Assembly (NCBI RefSeq): GCF_011050055.1 | Contig: NZ_DRGM01000076.1 | Location: forward strand, 62,001-126,000 | Direction: 5' to 3' | DNA length: 64,000 bases | From: Pseudoalteromonas prydzensis | GTDB lineage: Bacteria; Pseudomonadota; Gammaproteobacteria; Enterobacterales; Alteromonadaceae | Shown: positions 21,174 through 30,101 of the stretch, piece after piece | Layout: the number at the start of each line of letters is the position of its first letter | How positions within the stretch are numbered: position 1 is the stretch's first letter | The notes under the pieces: model-generated | What the model saw: the letters and a program-made list of their open reading frames with translations, nothing else | Databases searched by the model: none | Told to the model about the DNA's origin: nothing | Position numbers and translations under genes: made by a program

Positions 21174-21453
21174 AGTAACCCCAAAACACCAAGGTAAAGC
21201 AATCTACTTTGAAATGGCGCAAGCGTTGAAAGCGTCATTGACCAACATAGATGGTTTTATTTCCATTGAGCGTTTTCAAAGTCTGTCGGATCCAGATACC
21301 TTTTTGTCTTTATCATTTTGGCAAAATGAAACCGCAATTAAACAATGGAAAGAGCACCTTGAACACCGCATTGCACAAGAGCAAGGAAAACAAACCCTGT
21401 TCAGTCATTACCGAATAAGAGTCGGCAATATTATTCGTGACTATGGCCAGTGA
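21154..21453 (+). CDS. Antibiotic-biosynthesis-monooxygenase (ABM) domain protein
   Basis: From the ATG at 21154, preceded by GAAGGAG, the protein has 99 residues with the ABM fold ([47 protein letters not shown]). Members are small cofactor-free monooxygenases or degraders of reactive aromatic compounds. The frame overlaps the NIPSNAP gene, and the two related ferredoxin-like folds may work together. Both are probably under the divergent ArsR-type gene. Confidence 0.8.
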   Translation: MLAVIFEVTPKHQGKAIYFEMAQALKASLTNIDGFISIERFQSLSDPDTFLSLSFWQNETAIKQWKEHLEHRIAQEQGKQTLFSHYRIRVGNIIRDYGQ

Positions 21454-21658
21454 GATGTAATGCTACGTTAAAGGCGCTAGCAAGCGCTCCCTAACAGACG
21501 GGGGCGATTGCTGATCCAAATATCAATAAGCTAAACACTCACCTGCTTAATCACTTCAGGTGAGTAATAAAATAACGGTGCTACTGTCATGCCCCTTTAC
21601 AAATAACTAAAACCGCATAGCTCGTACAATCCATTGTGTTTTAGTGCTTCTTGTTATT

Positions 21659-22534
21659 TTATAGTAGGTTGCGCAATAAATGTCGGAGTACTTTAAATAC
21701 GGCTAAATTACTATGGCGTTGGTGTTGTAATACGTCAACATTTGCTTGCCAGCCCATTTCTTCAAACTCGAGTGGCAACTTAACTAAGCGACCATTTTCA
21801 ACAGCTTCAACGGCCACATGATCTGGTAACAAACACCAACCATGACCTTGTAATGCAAGTTCCAGTAATAAAAAGTAATTATCTGCATACCAAATATCTG
21901 GGCTTACTTTTAATTGAAAACTACTTGTTTGCGTATTCCGAGAGCGAATAAGCAACTGACGATGCAATCTTAAAATATCCATATTTTCACAAACCTGATC
22001 CGCTAATGGATGAGACTTCGCAACATATAAATCAAACTTAATTGTGCCAATACATTCAAAATCTAAATAGCTCGGGATCACTAACTCACTAAAAATAACA
22101 CCAGTGAGTATTTTTTCATTTTTTAGCATATCAATAATATCTAAACTCGATGCATTTAAAAATTCCAGTGTGATATTTGGATATTTAATCTGTAATTCAT
22201 TAATTGTATTAGCAATATTCTTAAATGGTACACCTTCATCTAAAGCGATGGTGATTTCTGTTGGCGTGTTATCTGTTAATGATAGCGCTGTATTTTGTAG
22301 ACGCTGGTGCTGGCTTAGTAATGCGTGAGCGTGCGGGAGTAGCTTTTCACCCGCTGCTGTCAGCTTTGGATAACGCCCAGAGCGGTCAAATAAGGCTGTA
22401 TTGCAGTCTATTTCTAAATTAATAATATGCTGGCTCACCACCGACTGAACTTTACTTAGGCGACGAGCCGCCGCCGAAAATGAACCGGCTTCTACAGTGG
22501 CAATAAATGCATGCAATTGATCAATACTAAACAT
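21659..22534 (-). CDS. LysR-family regulator, AceR-like by context
   Basis: The 291-residue protein has the LysR helix-turn-helix at the N-terminus (GSFSAAARRLSKVQSVVSQH, about 17-36) and a ligand-binding domain after it. It is divergent from a PACE efflux gene, 91 bp apart. In Acinetobacter the PACE pump AceI is controlled by the LysR protein AceR, so the arrangement suggests the same logic, induction of the pump by its substrate. That function is inferred from position. Confidence 0.88.
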   Translation of the reverse strand: MFSIDQLHAFIATVEAGSFSAAARRLSKVQSVVSQHIINLEIDCNTALFDRSGRYPKLTAAGEKLLPHAHALLSQHQRLQNTALSLTDNTPTEITIALDEGVPFKNIANTINELQIKYPNITLEFLNASSLDIIDMLKNEKILTGVIFSELVIPSYLDFECIGTIKFDLYVAKSHPLADQVCENMDILRLHRQLLIRSRNTQTSSFQLKVSPDIWYADNYFLLLELALQGHGWCLLPDHVAVEAVENGRLVKLPLEFEEMGWQANVDVLQHQRHSNLAVFKVLRHLLRNLL

Positions 22535-22625
22535 ATCGCTTTTCCAGATACTATGTAACTATTTAATATCTTTATTTTGGATGAAAATAACCATATCGTC
22601 ACTAAATAGAGGAATAAATTAAAAC

Positions 22626-23063
22626 ATGAATACCATCGAGCGAGTTTTTCAGGCCATTCTTTTTGAACTAACAACACTGGCAATCGTGATACCCATGACA
22701 GTTTTAATTGCTGGCTACGAAACGGGAAAAATGGCAATGGTGGGTATTAGCTTATCTATGTTCGCGATGCTTTGGAATTATATTTATAATTTACTGTTCG
22801 ATAAATTAGCGGGCTATGAGCGTATAAACCGTGGCCTAGCCTTACGTATTTCTCATGCCCTTGGCTTTGAATTGGGGATGGTTATCATCACCTTGCCAGT
22901 GCTCGCTTGGTATTTAAATATAACTTGGCTAGCAGCAGCAATCTTAGAGGCTGGTTTTTTAGTCTTTATTTTAATTTATACTCTAGTATTTAACTGGCTA
23001 TACGATAAATATCAGCCTTACAAAAAATGGGTTAGCAATGAAAAACATGTAGCAACTACATGA
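22626..23063 (+). CDS. PACE-family efflux transporter
   Basis: The 145-residue protein has four predicted membrane helices in two similar halves, the layout of the proteobacterial antimicrobial compound efflux family. The conserved glutamate of helix 1 is present as Glu14 in RVFQAILFELTT; in AceI the matching residue is needed for proton-coupled export. Family members export chlorhexidine and other biocides, and natural substrates include polyamines. Both halves keep the family patterns (LFDKLAGYERINRGLALRISHALGFELGM and FNWLYDKY). It is a complete gene paired with a divergent LysR regulator. Confidence 0.88.
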   Translation: MNTIERVFQAILFELTTLAIVIPMTVLIAGYETGKMAMVGISLSMFAMLWNYIYNLLFDKLAGYERINRGLALRISHALGFELGMVIITLPVLAWYLNITWLAAAILEAGFLVFILIYTLVFNWLYDKYQPYKKWVSNEKHVATT

Positions 23064-23106
23064 TTTTATAGCTCATATTGATGGCATTTTCATACCTTTG
23101 CATATT

Positions 23107-23140
23107 GTATTAAGCCACGTCGGAATTTGTGGCTTAATAC
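23107..23140. repeat. Perfect inverted repeat between convergent genes
   Basis: GTATTAAGCCAC and GTGGCTTAATAC form a 12-bp stem around a 10-base loop, between the PACE gene and the convergent azoreductase gene. There is no T-tract after the stem on either strand, so it is a weak terminator at best, or a message 3'-end stabiliser. Confidence 0.6.
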
Positions 23141-23169
23141 AAAAAACACAATTCAATGTAAAATAACTG

Positions 23170-23859
23170 CTATACACAGCCCACACTTACCATATTGCTT
23201 GATGATAGCTGTAATGCTAGCGCTTGCGCTTTAGTGTAAGCTTTGGCTAATGACTGACGATGGCGTTGATCTGCAAACTCTTGATACTCTGAGGCGATTT
23301 CGTGAATCGTTGTCACGCCTAAATATTTGCTTAAAGTGCGTAAATGCGGCACTAAATGGCTCATGTGTTCGCGTATACCGCCTTGTTCAAAACCAAACTC
23401 ACCGGTTGAGGTGATCGCAATCAGTGTTTTACCTCCCAGCAAAGGCTGCAGTGGGAAATCACCACGGGCCAGATCAAAGTCAAAGGTTTTATTGATTCTA
23501 ACGACTTGATCAAACCATGCTTTAAGCTGCGCGGGCATACCATAGTTATACATGGGCGATGAAATAACAATAATGTCAGCCGCAGCGATTTCTGCAATTA
23601 AGGTGTCTGACAACGCTAGCAATTGCTTTTGCTCAGCTGACTTTTTATCGTCTGGAGTAAATACTGCGCCAATCCACTCTTGAGTAATAAAAGGCGGTGG
23701 GTTCACACCTACATCACGGTAAATATACTCATCTATAGGTTGTTGCTGTGCAAAACTATCTATAAAACGTTTAGCAATATTTTTAGAGATAGAATCGTGA
23801 TCTAGATTGTCGTTTTTTGCGGCTCTTACGCTTGCATCTATATGCAGTAGGGTGGTCAT
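23170..23859 (-). CDS. azoR: FMN-dependent NADH-azoreductase
   Basis: The 229-residue flavodoxin-fold enzyme begins LLHIDASVRAA and has the family's flavin-binding motif ISSPMYNYGMPAQLKAWFDQVVR (about residues 99-121). AzoR enzymes are cytoplasmic quinone and azo-compound reductases that protect against thiol and electrophile stress. It is somewhat longer than E. coli AzoR (about 201). It is divergent from a LysR gene that probably senses its substrates. FMN is inferred from the family. Confidence 0.9.
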   Translation of the reverse strand: MTTLLHIDASVRAAKNDNLDHDSISKNIAKRFIDSFAQQQPIDEYIYRDVGVNPPPFITQEWIGAVFTPDDKKSAEQKQLLALSDTLIAEIAAADIIVISSPMYNYGMPAQLKAWFDQVVRINKTFDFDLARGDFPLQPLLGGKTLIAITSTGEFGFEQGGIREHMSHLVPHLRTLSKYLGVTTIHEIASEYQEFADQRHRQSLAKAYTKAQALALQLSSSNMVSVGCV

Positions 23860-23989
23860 GATGTTTATCCTCGTAGTGAATGTGAGGCAATCATCTAACT
23901 TAAAAGTGCTTTATACAAACGAGTTAACCTCAGCTATAAATAAGTTATACTCATCTATAATTGTTCTTATTAGTTGCGAATGCTACTTT

Positions 23990-24841
23990 ATGCAAGTATC
24001 ACTACAAGCGCTTAAAGCCTTTGAATCAGCGGCGCGTTTAGGCAGTTTTAAAGCCGCGGCCGATGAACTATCGATCACCCCAACCGCGATTTCTCATCAT
24101 ATAAATAACCTTGAAAGCCGCTTAAATGTGGATTTGTTTTACCGCCAAGTAAGAAAGATCACCCTCACGCCAACCGGTGAATACTTAAGTGCAGCCACAA
24201 GCGATGGATTTAACCGCATTGACCAAGCCTTAGCAGCAGTTCACGCAGCCGGTGCAACAGTTAAAATAACCACTACCTCATCACTCGCGGCACTGCGGTT
24301 AATACCGGCATTACAGGAGCTAGCGGTTAGCCAGCCTAATCTTAAGGTGGATATATCAACCAGTGAATCAGTTGATAAACAATCGCACACCTTGCCCATT
24401 CGCTTTGGTCAGCAACACAATACAAACGCTGATGACATTATTAAAACCGAGCAATTTAACGTATTCGGCTCATACAAAGCATCAGATACCCCTTGGCAAA
24501 ATGGCCCTGTTACGCTGTATACTACAAAATGGAAAAACAACGCCCTGAGTGAGCCACCACTTAAACAATGGCTTACTCAAAACAACTTAGATCCTGCGTT
24601 ATTTATTATCAAAACCTTTGACCAAGAGCTATTTGGCATTCAAGAAGCCATGGCAGGCAGTGGACTGGTATTTTGCTCAACTACTCTTGTGCAACGGCTA
24701 TTAAATACCGAGTTACTCAAGCACTGTAACACTCAACCAATTGCATCTGAGTTTTGCTACTACGTGCCTAATAAACAGCGCTTTCAAACCCGCGATACAC
24801 ACTTAGTTTTAGAATGGCTAGAAGAGTTGTTGAACTTGTAA
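23990..24841 (+). CDS. LysR-family regulator (GcvA/AmpR-like)
   Basis: The 283-residue protein starts at the ATG at 23990 (MQVSLQALKAFESAARLGS); a long upstream extension in frame (to 23807) runs through the promoter and into the azoreductase gene and is rejected. The helix-turn-helix is KAAADELSITPTAISHHINNLES (about 20-42). The beginning resembles the GcvA/AmpR branch of LysR regulators. It is divergent from azoR with about 130 bp between starts. Confidence 0.88.
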   Translation: MQVSLQALKAFESAARLGSFKAAADELSITPTAISHHINNLESRLNVDLFYRQVRKITLTPTGEYLSAATSDGFNRIDQALAAVHAAGATVKITTTSSLAALRLIPALQELAVSQPNLKVDISTSESVDKQSHTLPIRFGQQHNTNADDIIKTEQFNVFGSYKASDTPWQNGPVTLYTTKWKNNALSEPPLKQWLTQNNLDPALFIIKTFDQELFGIQEAMAGSGLVFCSTTLVQRLLNTELLKHCNTQPIASEFCYYVPNKQRFQTRDTHLVLEWLEELLNL

Positions 24842-24859
24842 GGTTAGTTAGATTTGCTG

Positions 24860-24895
24860 CCACCTAAATTCACAGTTAATTGTGAATTTAGGTGG
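24860..24895. terminator. Long perfect hairpin after the LysR gene, containing the first hip-type operator
   Basis: A perfect 15-bp inverted repeat (CCACCTAAATTCACA / TGTGAATTTAGGTGG) has its centre inside the first of four ATTCACA-TGTGAAT palindromes. It may end the LysR transcript, though there is no good T-run, and it also fits as an operator. Confidence 0.5.
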
Positions 24896-25036
24896 TTTCG
24901 AGTTCGTTTTGACAATAATTCACAAAATACTGTGAATTCCCTTTTACCTAGTTACTTTTCTCTAAAATTCACAAAATAGTGTGAATTATTCGCTTTTCAG
25001 TACATTTTTAACTATTATTCACAAAATAGTGTGAAT
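24868..25036 (+). promoter_or_regulatory. Four regularly spaced palindromic operators of hipBA
   Basis: ATTCACA followed by six bases and TGTGAAT occurs at 24868-24887, 24918-24937, 24967-24986 and 25017-25036. The spacings are 50, 49 and 50 bp. The last three are nearly identical (ATTCACAAAATAGTGTGAAT with one change). HipB repressors bind several palindromes upstream of their operon, so these are the probable operators. The last palindrome ends 12 bases before the hipB start. Confidence 0.8.
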
Positions 25037-25048
25037 TTAGGATTGGTA

Positions 25049-25336
25049 ATGGAAGTCACAATAAAATCAGCAAAGCAATTAGGTAAACTGGCAAGTATTG
25101 TTAGAAAAAGCCAAAAGCTTGATCAAAAAACGGCAGGGGATTTCTCCGGCATTAGCATTAATACTGTAAGTGACTTTGAAAATGGCACCGGCTCGTTATC
25201 TATTGGCCGCGTGTTCGACTTAATGGAAGCCTTAGGTTTAGAGGTAAAAATAGATGTTGTTATACCTCAACACGATGAGCATGCTAAAAATAAATTAATA
25301 ACTCAAATCCAGAATATGGTTGCGGATCATGAATAA
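25049..25336 (+). CDS. hipB: HipB-like antitoxin, XRE-family repressor
   Basis: The 95-residue protein has an XRE helix-turn-helix (LDQKTAGDFSGISINTVSDFENGTG, about 25-49). It is the antitoxin and repressor of the HipA kinase toxin. The ATG at 25049 is chosen over the GTG at 25031, because the latter lies inside an operator palindrome and has no ribosome site. It overlaps hipA by eight bases. It is expected to bind the four upstream palindromes and to sequester HipA. Confidence 0.88.
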   Translation: MEVTIKSAKQLGKLASIVRKSQKLDQKTAGDFSGISINTVSDFENGTGSLSIGRVFDLMEALGLEVKIDVVIPQHDEHAKNKLITQIQNMVADHE

Positions 25337-26597
25337 TAGATCACTCGATGTTTATGCTGGCAAACAGCTCATGGGCCAATTACAAGATAATAACGGTTTT
25401 TGGTCTTTTAAATATGATCAAGCCTGGCTTACCTCTGCTAATAAATTCCCCGTAACCCCAAGTATCCCATTACAAGAGCAAGTGATTCTGGATTCTGGTA
25501 CTACGCGCCCTGTGCAACAGTTTTTTGATAATTTACTACCAGAAGAAAACGCTCGTGAATTATTGGCAAAAGAAGTAAGAGTTGATCATGGGGATTCATT
25601 TGCTCTGCTTACTGCATCAGGTATTGAGTCTGCGGGTGCTTTAACTCTGTTACCAGAGCATGTTGATTTTCCAAGCCCTAGCGCAATACCGTTAACTTTT
25701 GCCGAGCTTGCTAGTCGTATTAAAAACTTACCCAGAGCACTGTTAAATAGCCGCCAAGGTAGCCGTATGTCGCTTGCTGGCGCACAGCATAAAATGCTGG
25801 TTATTAAGCTTGGTGATGAATTATTTGAAGGCAATGAAGGCACACCTTCAACTCATATACTCAAGCCCGATCATTCTGAGCCTGACCAATATTGGCAAAC
25901 GACCTGCAATGAATGGTTTATGATGAAACTAGCAGGGCGACTAGGGATAGATGTACCCAATGTAGAACTCATTTATACGCCCGAGCCGGCCTATTTAGTT
26001 GAGCGCTTTGACCGCACAGGAAGTTACCCTGATCAAGAGCGTAAGCATATTATAGATAGTTGCCAGTTATTAAGTTATAGCAGGCACTCCAAATATTCTG
26101 CATCAACGGTTGAAACATACCAAAAAATACTTAATAACGTACGTCCCAAAGCGGCAACAGCCATTAAGTTATATCAATGGGTGATTTATAATTTATTGGT
26201 TGGTAATGGGGATGCGCATTTAAAAAATATCAGCTTTTACTACGAAAATGGGTCTGCGCAAATAACGCCATTTTATGATTTATTAAGCACCATTATTTAT
26301 GTCCCAGAAGGTGTAAAGCCTCTAGAAGAGGCGCTATCAGTTCCTATCAATGATAAAAAACGTTTCTGTGATGTCACCAAAGCTGATGTTATCGCTTTTG
26401 CAAAAAGGCTTGGTATTCCAAGCTCTGCAGCAGTAAAGCAGCTAAGTTATTTTGTAGGAAATATAGAGGGTGAATTTAGTAACTTGTACCAAGAAGTTGA
26501 AAATATGCTACCTTCAGATGTGCGTGCAGCGGAATTAAGAATGTTAAGACAAGTACAGTTTTTAGTGGTTAAAGAAATGGTTGGGCGGCTGAGTTAA
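25329..26597 (+). CDS. hipA: HipA-family serine/threonine kinase toxin
   Basis: The 422-residue protein has the full HipA fold. The glycine-rich loop with the regulatory serine is MSLAGAQHK (Ser148). The catalytic loop is NGDAHLKN (Asp295), and the metal-binding PFYDLL has Asp317. HipA of E. coli phosphorylates glutamyl-tRNA synthetase and causes growth arrest and persistence; related HipA kinases differ in substrate. The start at 25329 overlaps hipB, so the two are coupled. All active-site motifs are intact, so the toxin is probably functional. The locus is a typical mobile or accessory element with its own promoter. Confidence 0.93.
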   Translation: MNNRSLDVYAGKQLMGQLQDNNGFWSFKYDQAWLTSANKFPVTPSIPLQEQVILDSGTTRPVQQFFDNLLPEENARELLAKEVRVDHGDSFALLTASGIESAGALTLLPEHVDFPSPSAIPLTFAELASRIKNLPRALLNSRQGSRMSLAGAQHKMLVIKLGDELFEGNEGTPSTHILKPDHSEPDQYWQTTCNEWFMMKLAGRLGIDVPNVELIYTPEPAYLVERFDRTGSYPDQERKHIIDSCQLLSYSRHSKYSASTVETYQKILNNVRPKAATAIKLYQWVIYNLLVGNGDAHLKNISFYYENGSAQITPFYDLLSTIIYVPEGVKPLEEALSVPINDKKRFCDVTKADVIAFAKRLGIPSSAAVKQLSYFVGNIEGEFSNLYQEVENMLPSDVRAAELRMLRQVQFLVVKEMVGRLS

Positions 26598-26762
26598 AGT
26601 ATGTTTAGTGACAACGTGCGGCAAAACTTATTTAAGCTATGATTTAAACAGGTATTGCTGAATAATACTATTAAGCATACCCTTATCGCAAAGCGCTGTT
26701 GAAAATAATACAAATTATGAAAGCTGCACTGACTACCAAGGATAATGATACAAAGGAAAGAC

Positions 26763-27422
26763 ATGCCCATTTCACCGCATCAAAAGATTATTAATACAAT
26801 TGCAAGGGAAGCATTTAAACCAATGGGAGTTGAAAGAAAAGGGCAATCAAGAACCTGGCTTGATGATAATGGCCTTTGGACAACTGTAATAGAATTCCAG
26901 CCCTCAAGATGGACAAAAGGCACCTCACTTAATATTGAGGTATGCTTTCAATGGTATCCAAAAGAATATTACTCGTTTGATGTAAGTTTTTTTAGAGGAA
27001 TAAAGTTTGTTGAGTTTGAATCAGAAGAACAATTTAAACATGAAGTTCAAGTATTAGTAGATGAAGCAAAGCCTATTATTTTGGACATTAGAAATTTATT
27101 TTCCGATCAAAAATCTTTAAAAGAGCATGTAATTAACGAGCTCAGCCACAATAGCTCTATATGGTCAAAGTATAATAGAGGAATGGCATGTTTAATAAGT
27201 GGTGACATAAAACAAGCTATAAATTTTTTTCAACAAGTTACTGGCGATATTGAGGATAGAGAATGGGCTAAAGAAGTAAAAAGTATAACTCAAGAACTGC
27301 TAAAAATACTGATATCAAAACAAAACTATTTACCTTTTATCGAGAATTTAGTTAACAGCTCTAGAGAGCTTAAAAAATTAAAGCCTTACGATGTCTCAAA
27401 AATATTAAAGAACAATAACTAA
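26763..27422 (+). CDS. DUF4304-like hypothetical protein
   Basis: The 219-residue protein (start at the ATG at 26763 after AAAGGAAAG; a start at 26745 is also possible) has an N-terminal region resembling DUF4304 (INTIAREAFKPMGVERKGQSRTWLDDNGLWTTVIEFQPS). The C-terminal half is helical and lysine-rich (LKEHVINELSHN; INFFQQVTGDIEDREWAKEV). It is more AT-rich than its neighbours and has no operon partner. It follows hipBA by 165 bp, so it may belong to the same acquired segment. I can assign no function. Confidence 0.6.
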   Translation: MPISPHQKIINTIAREAFKPMGVERKGQSRTWLDDNGLWTTVIEFQPSRWTKGTSLNIEVCFQWYPKEYYSFDVSFFRGIKFVEFESEEQFKHEVQVLVDEAKPIILDIRNLFSDQKSLKEHVINELSHNSSIWSKYNRGMACLISGDIKQAINFFQQVTGDIEDREWAKEVKSITQELLKILISKQNYLPFIENLVNSSRELKKLKPYDVSKILKNNN

Positions 27423-27574
27423 AAAACCGTGAGTCATATCTACCTTAAGTTAATCTCGTTGGGTTTCATTGCACTCTACCAGAGCAATATGTGACTTCAA
27501 GCTCCCCAACACTTATCCCCTTGAGCCTTTTCTCTTTCAACTTGTTTTTGTAAACCCCCCTTACATTTTGATTA

Positions 27575-27618
27575 AAAAAGCCACACGCTAACAACGGTTA
27601 ACGTGTGGCTTTTTAGTC
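27575..27618. terminator. Bidirectional intrinsic terminator
   Basis: AAAAAGCCACACG pairs with CGTGTGGCTTTTT around a short loop between the DUF4304-like gene (+) and the peptidase gene (-). U-tracts occur on both strands. Confidence 0.88.
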
Positions 27619-27639
27619 TTTAACTTCGTTTTGAAGTAA

Positions 27640-29970
27640 TTATTTTTTCAATAAGTGCTTTTCAAAAAACTCGGCCATCATAGTGTGATAGTGCAGGGTA
27701 GTGCCTTTGCCTTCTCGTAGGCTGTGTGAACGATTAGGGTATGAGAAAAACTCAAACTGTTTGTTGTGTTTAACCAGCTCGTCAATTAAGCGTTCTGAGC
27801 CTTGGTAATGCACGTTGTCGTCACCGGTGCCGTGGATAAGCAATAACTTACCGGTTAGGTTTTTAGCAAAGGTAATCGGCGAGGTATTGTCGTAACTTTC
27901 AGGATCGATATTGGGGTTACCCGCATAACGTTCTTGGTAAATAGTGTCGTACAAGCGAATGTCTGGCACCGGTGCAGAAGCAATACCTACTTTGTATTTA
28001 TCGCCGTGGCGAAATAATAAGTTAAGGGTTGAACTTCCACCCCCAGAGTGGCCCCACACGCCTACGCGGTCGGTGTCGATTACATCCCAGCGTTTTGCCA
28101 TGGCATCTAGTGCATCAACTTGGTCTTGCACTGTGATAGAGCCAATTTTTTTATAAATCGATTTGCGCCAATCACGGCCTTTGGGTGCGCGTGTGCCACG
28201 GTTATCAACCGATGCGACAATAAAACCCTGTTGAGTTAAATAAGACTTATACAAATAGCTGTCACCTTCAAAGCGGTCTTGTACCGTTGAGCCCCATGGT
28301 TCGCCATATACATAAAAAACAATAGGATATTTCTTACTGTTATCCATGTTGTTAGGGAACATAATGTAGCCATCAAGCTCGGTGCCATCTTGCGCATTTA
28401 CTTTAAAAAACTCATGTCTTGGTAAGCTTTGCTTAGCGAGCTTTTCTTTCAGTTGGTTATTTTCAACTAAGGTTTTTACATTACTGTGATCGCTCACTTT
28501 AATAATTTCTTTAGTTGGCGGGGTGCCAAATTTTGAGTAAGTGTGCATAGCCCACGAAGTATCTTTTGACATGTAATAGCTGTTTGAGCCGGCAAACTCA
28601 GCTGGTGTTACGCGCACCGGTTTACTGCTACCATCCAATGACGTGCGGTATAGATAACGCTGATTCGGATCATTGGGCGAGGCGGTAAAATACATCACAT
28701 TTTTATCTTCATTAAGCGCTAGCATGTCGATAATGTCGTACTCGCCAGGGGTTAAATCAGTAATCGTTTTACCATCACGGGAAACGCGATAAAGATGACG
28801 CCAACCGTCACGTTCGCTGTGCCAAATAAAAAACGTGCCGTCTTTTGACCAATTGGCTTTATAAAACCACTCAATAAAGGCATCGTCTTTATCTTCTAAA
28901 ATTTTAGTGAGTTGCTGTTTTTGCCAGTCAAATAACCATAATTTGTTATGATTTTGTGGCCGATTTAGATCTTGGATCATCAGCGATTCACCCGTACCCG
29001 CCCAGCTAATACGCGGAATGTAACGGTCACGGTTATCGCCTTCAAGTGCTGCCCAACGGGTTTTCTTATCGGCAAGGCTTACTACACCAACGCGCACGGC
29101 TGAGTTGGTTTCACCCGCTTTTGGGTAAGGAAACTCTTTTAGAGTCGGGTACAACTCGTCGGTATTGTTAATCATGGTGAAGTATTTAACATCACGGGTA
29201 TCAAGCTGCCAATAGGCAATTGATTGGTTATCTGGGCTCCAACGAAAGCCATCTGCAATGCCAAACTCTTCTTCGTAAACCCAATCAAAATTACCATTGA
29301 CTAAGGTGGCGCTGCCATCGCTAGTTAATGCGCTTACCACATTGCTGCCAACCGCTTGCATATAAATATTATTGTCGCGCACATAGGCTATTTTGCTGCT
29401 GTCTGGCGAGAACTTCGCAAACATCAGTTTTTTAGGCTCTGGCTGCTCACCACCGAGTTGATAAAGCCGATTGTTGTCTAAATTAAGTAACCAAAAATCA
29501 CCGCGACTACGTGAGCGCCACACTTGCTCACCATTACTAAACAGCATTAGCCATTTACCATCTTTTGACCACTGATAGCTTTCCACGGTCAGTGGTTCTT
29601 TTTGCCCTTCAGGGATCAATTTTTCATAATTTACCAACACTTTTCGGCCAGTGCCATCGGCATTGTAAAACACAATGTCATTGCCTTTTACACCGTGCTC
29701 TTCGTCTGCTGTATCTTGGTCTTTATTATTGTTCTTATCGACTTCGCGTTGCTCAAGTACGGTGTAACCTGTGCCATCATCAAGCCACGTAAAATAACTG
29801 CTTCGCTCGGCTTTAAAGTCTTTCTCTTTATAAATTTGCGCAAGACTGAGTGGATTATTAATCGTGCTGCTCCTTGTACTTTGCACTGCATTTTCGCTGC
29901 TTGAACATGCTTGTAGGCTCATACCAACAATAGCAGCTAAAGCAAACCCTGATATTTTTATTATATTCAT
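27640..29970 (-). CDS. Dipeptidyl-peptidase IV-like S9 peptidase, lipoprotein
   Basis: The 776-residue protein has a lipoprotein signal (lipobox LQAC near residues 19-22), so it is anchored to a membrane. The middle is a DPP-IV-type beta-propeller (DPP4_N region), followed by the S9 alpha/beta-hydrolase. The catalytic serine lies in GVWGHSGGGS near residue 643 (GHSGGG where GWSYGG is more common), with the Asp near 718 (HGTGDDNVH) and the His near 748 (NRSHSLREG). It should release dipeptides with proline or alanine in position 2 from peptides taken up from the surroundings. The gene stands alone. Confidence 0.92.
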   Translation of the reverse strand: MNIIKISGFALAAIVGMSLQACSSSENAVQSTRSSTINNPLSLAQIYKEKDFKAERSSYFTWLDDGTGYTVLEQREVDKNNNKDQDTADEEHGVKGNDIVFYNADGTGRKVLVNYEKLIPEGQKEPLTVESYQWSKDGKWLMLFSNGEQVWRSRSRGDFWLLNLDNNRLYQLGGEQPEPKKLMFAKFSPDSSKIAYVRDNNIYMQAVGSNVVSALTSDGSATLVNGNFDWVYEEEFGIADGFRWSPDNQSIAYWQLDTRDVKYFTMINNTDELYPTLKEFPYPKAGETNSAVRVGVVSLADKKTRWAALEGDNRDRYIPRISWAGTGESLMIQDLNRPQNHNKLWLFDWQKQQLTKILEDKDDAFIEWFYKANWSKDGTFFIWHSERDGWRHLYRVSRDGKTITDLTPGEYDIIDMLALNEDKNVMYFTASPNDPNQRYLYRTSLDGSSKPVRVTPAEFAGSNSYYMSKDTSWAMHTYSKFGTPPTKEIIKVSDHSNVKTLVENNQLKEKLAKQSLPRHEFFKVNAQDGTELDGYIMFPNNMDNSKKYPIVFYVYGEPWGSTVQDRFEGDSYLYKSYLTQQGFIVASVDNRGTRAPKGRDWRKSIYKKIGSITVQDQVDALDAMAKRWDVIDTDRVGVWGHSGGGSSTLNLLFRHGDKYKVGIASAPVPDIRLYDTIYQERYAGNPNIDPESYDNTSPITFAKNLTGKLLLIHGTGDDNVHYQGSERLIDELVKHNKQFEFFSYPNRSHSLREGKGTTLHYHTMMAEFFEKHLLKK

Positions 29971-30101
29971 TTTCTATTTCCTAGGAAGGCGATTAACGCA
30001 TTTAACGCTGTTACTGTAACAAATTAAAACGCTTAATATCAGCACCTTTAACGCAATAAGCAATGTGTTAAACCCAAACTTCATATAGGCCTAAGTCATT
30101 T

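Noticed and set aside
23807-23989. N-terminal extension of the LysR gene at 23990
   Set aside because: The extension reads through the divergent azoR start and promoter and is not LysR-like.
24860-24895. Strong rho-independent terminator after the LysR gene
   Set aside because: The stem is perfect, but no T-run follows and its core is one of the hip operators; listed only as a moderate call.
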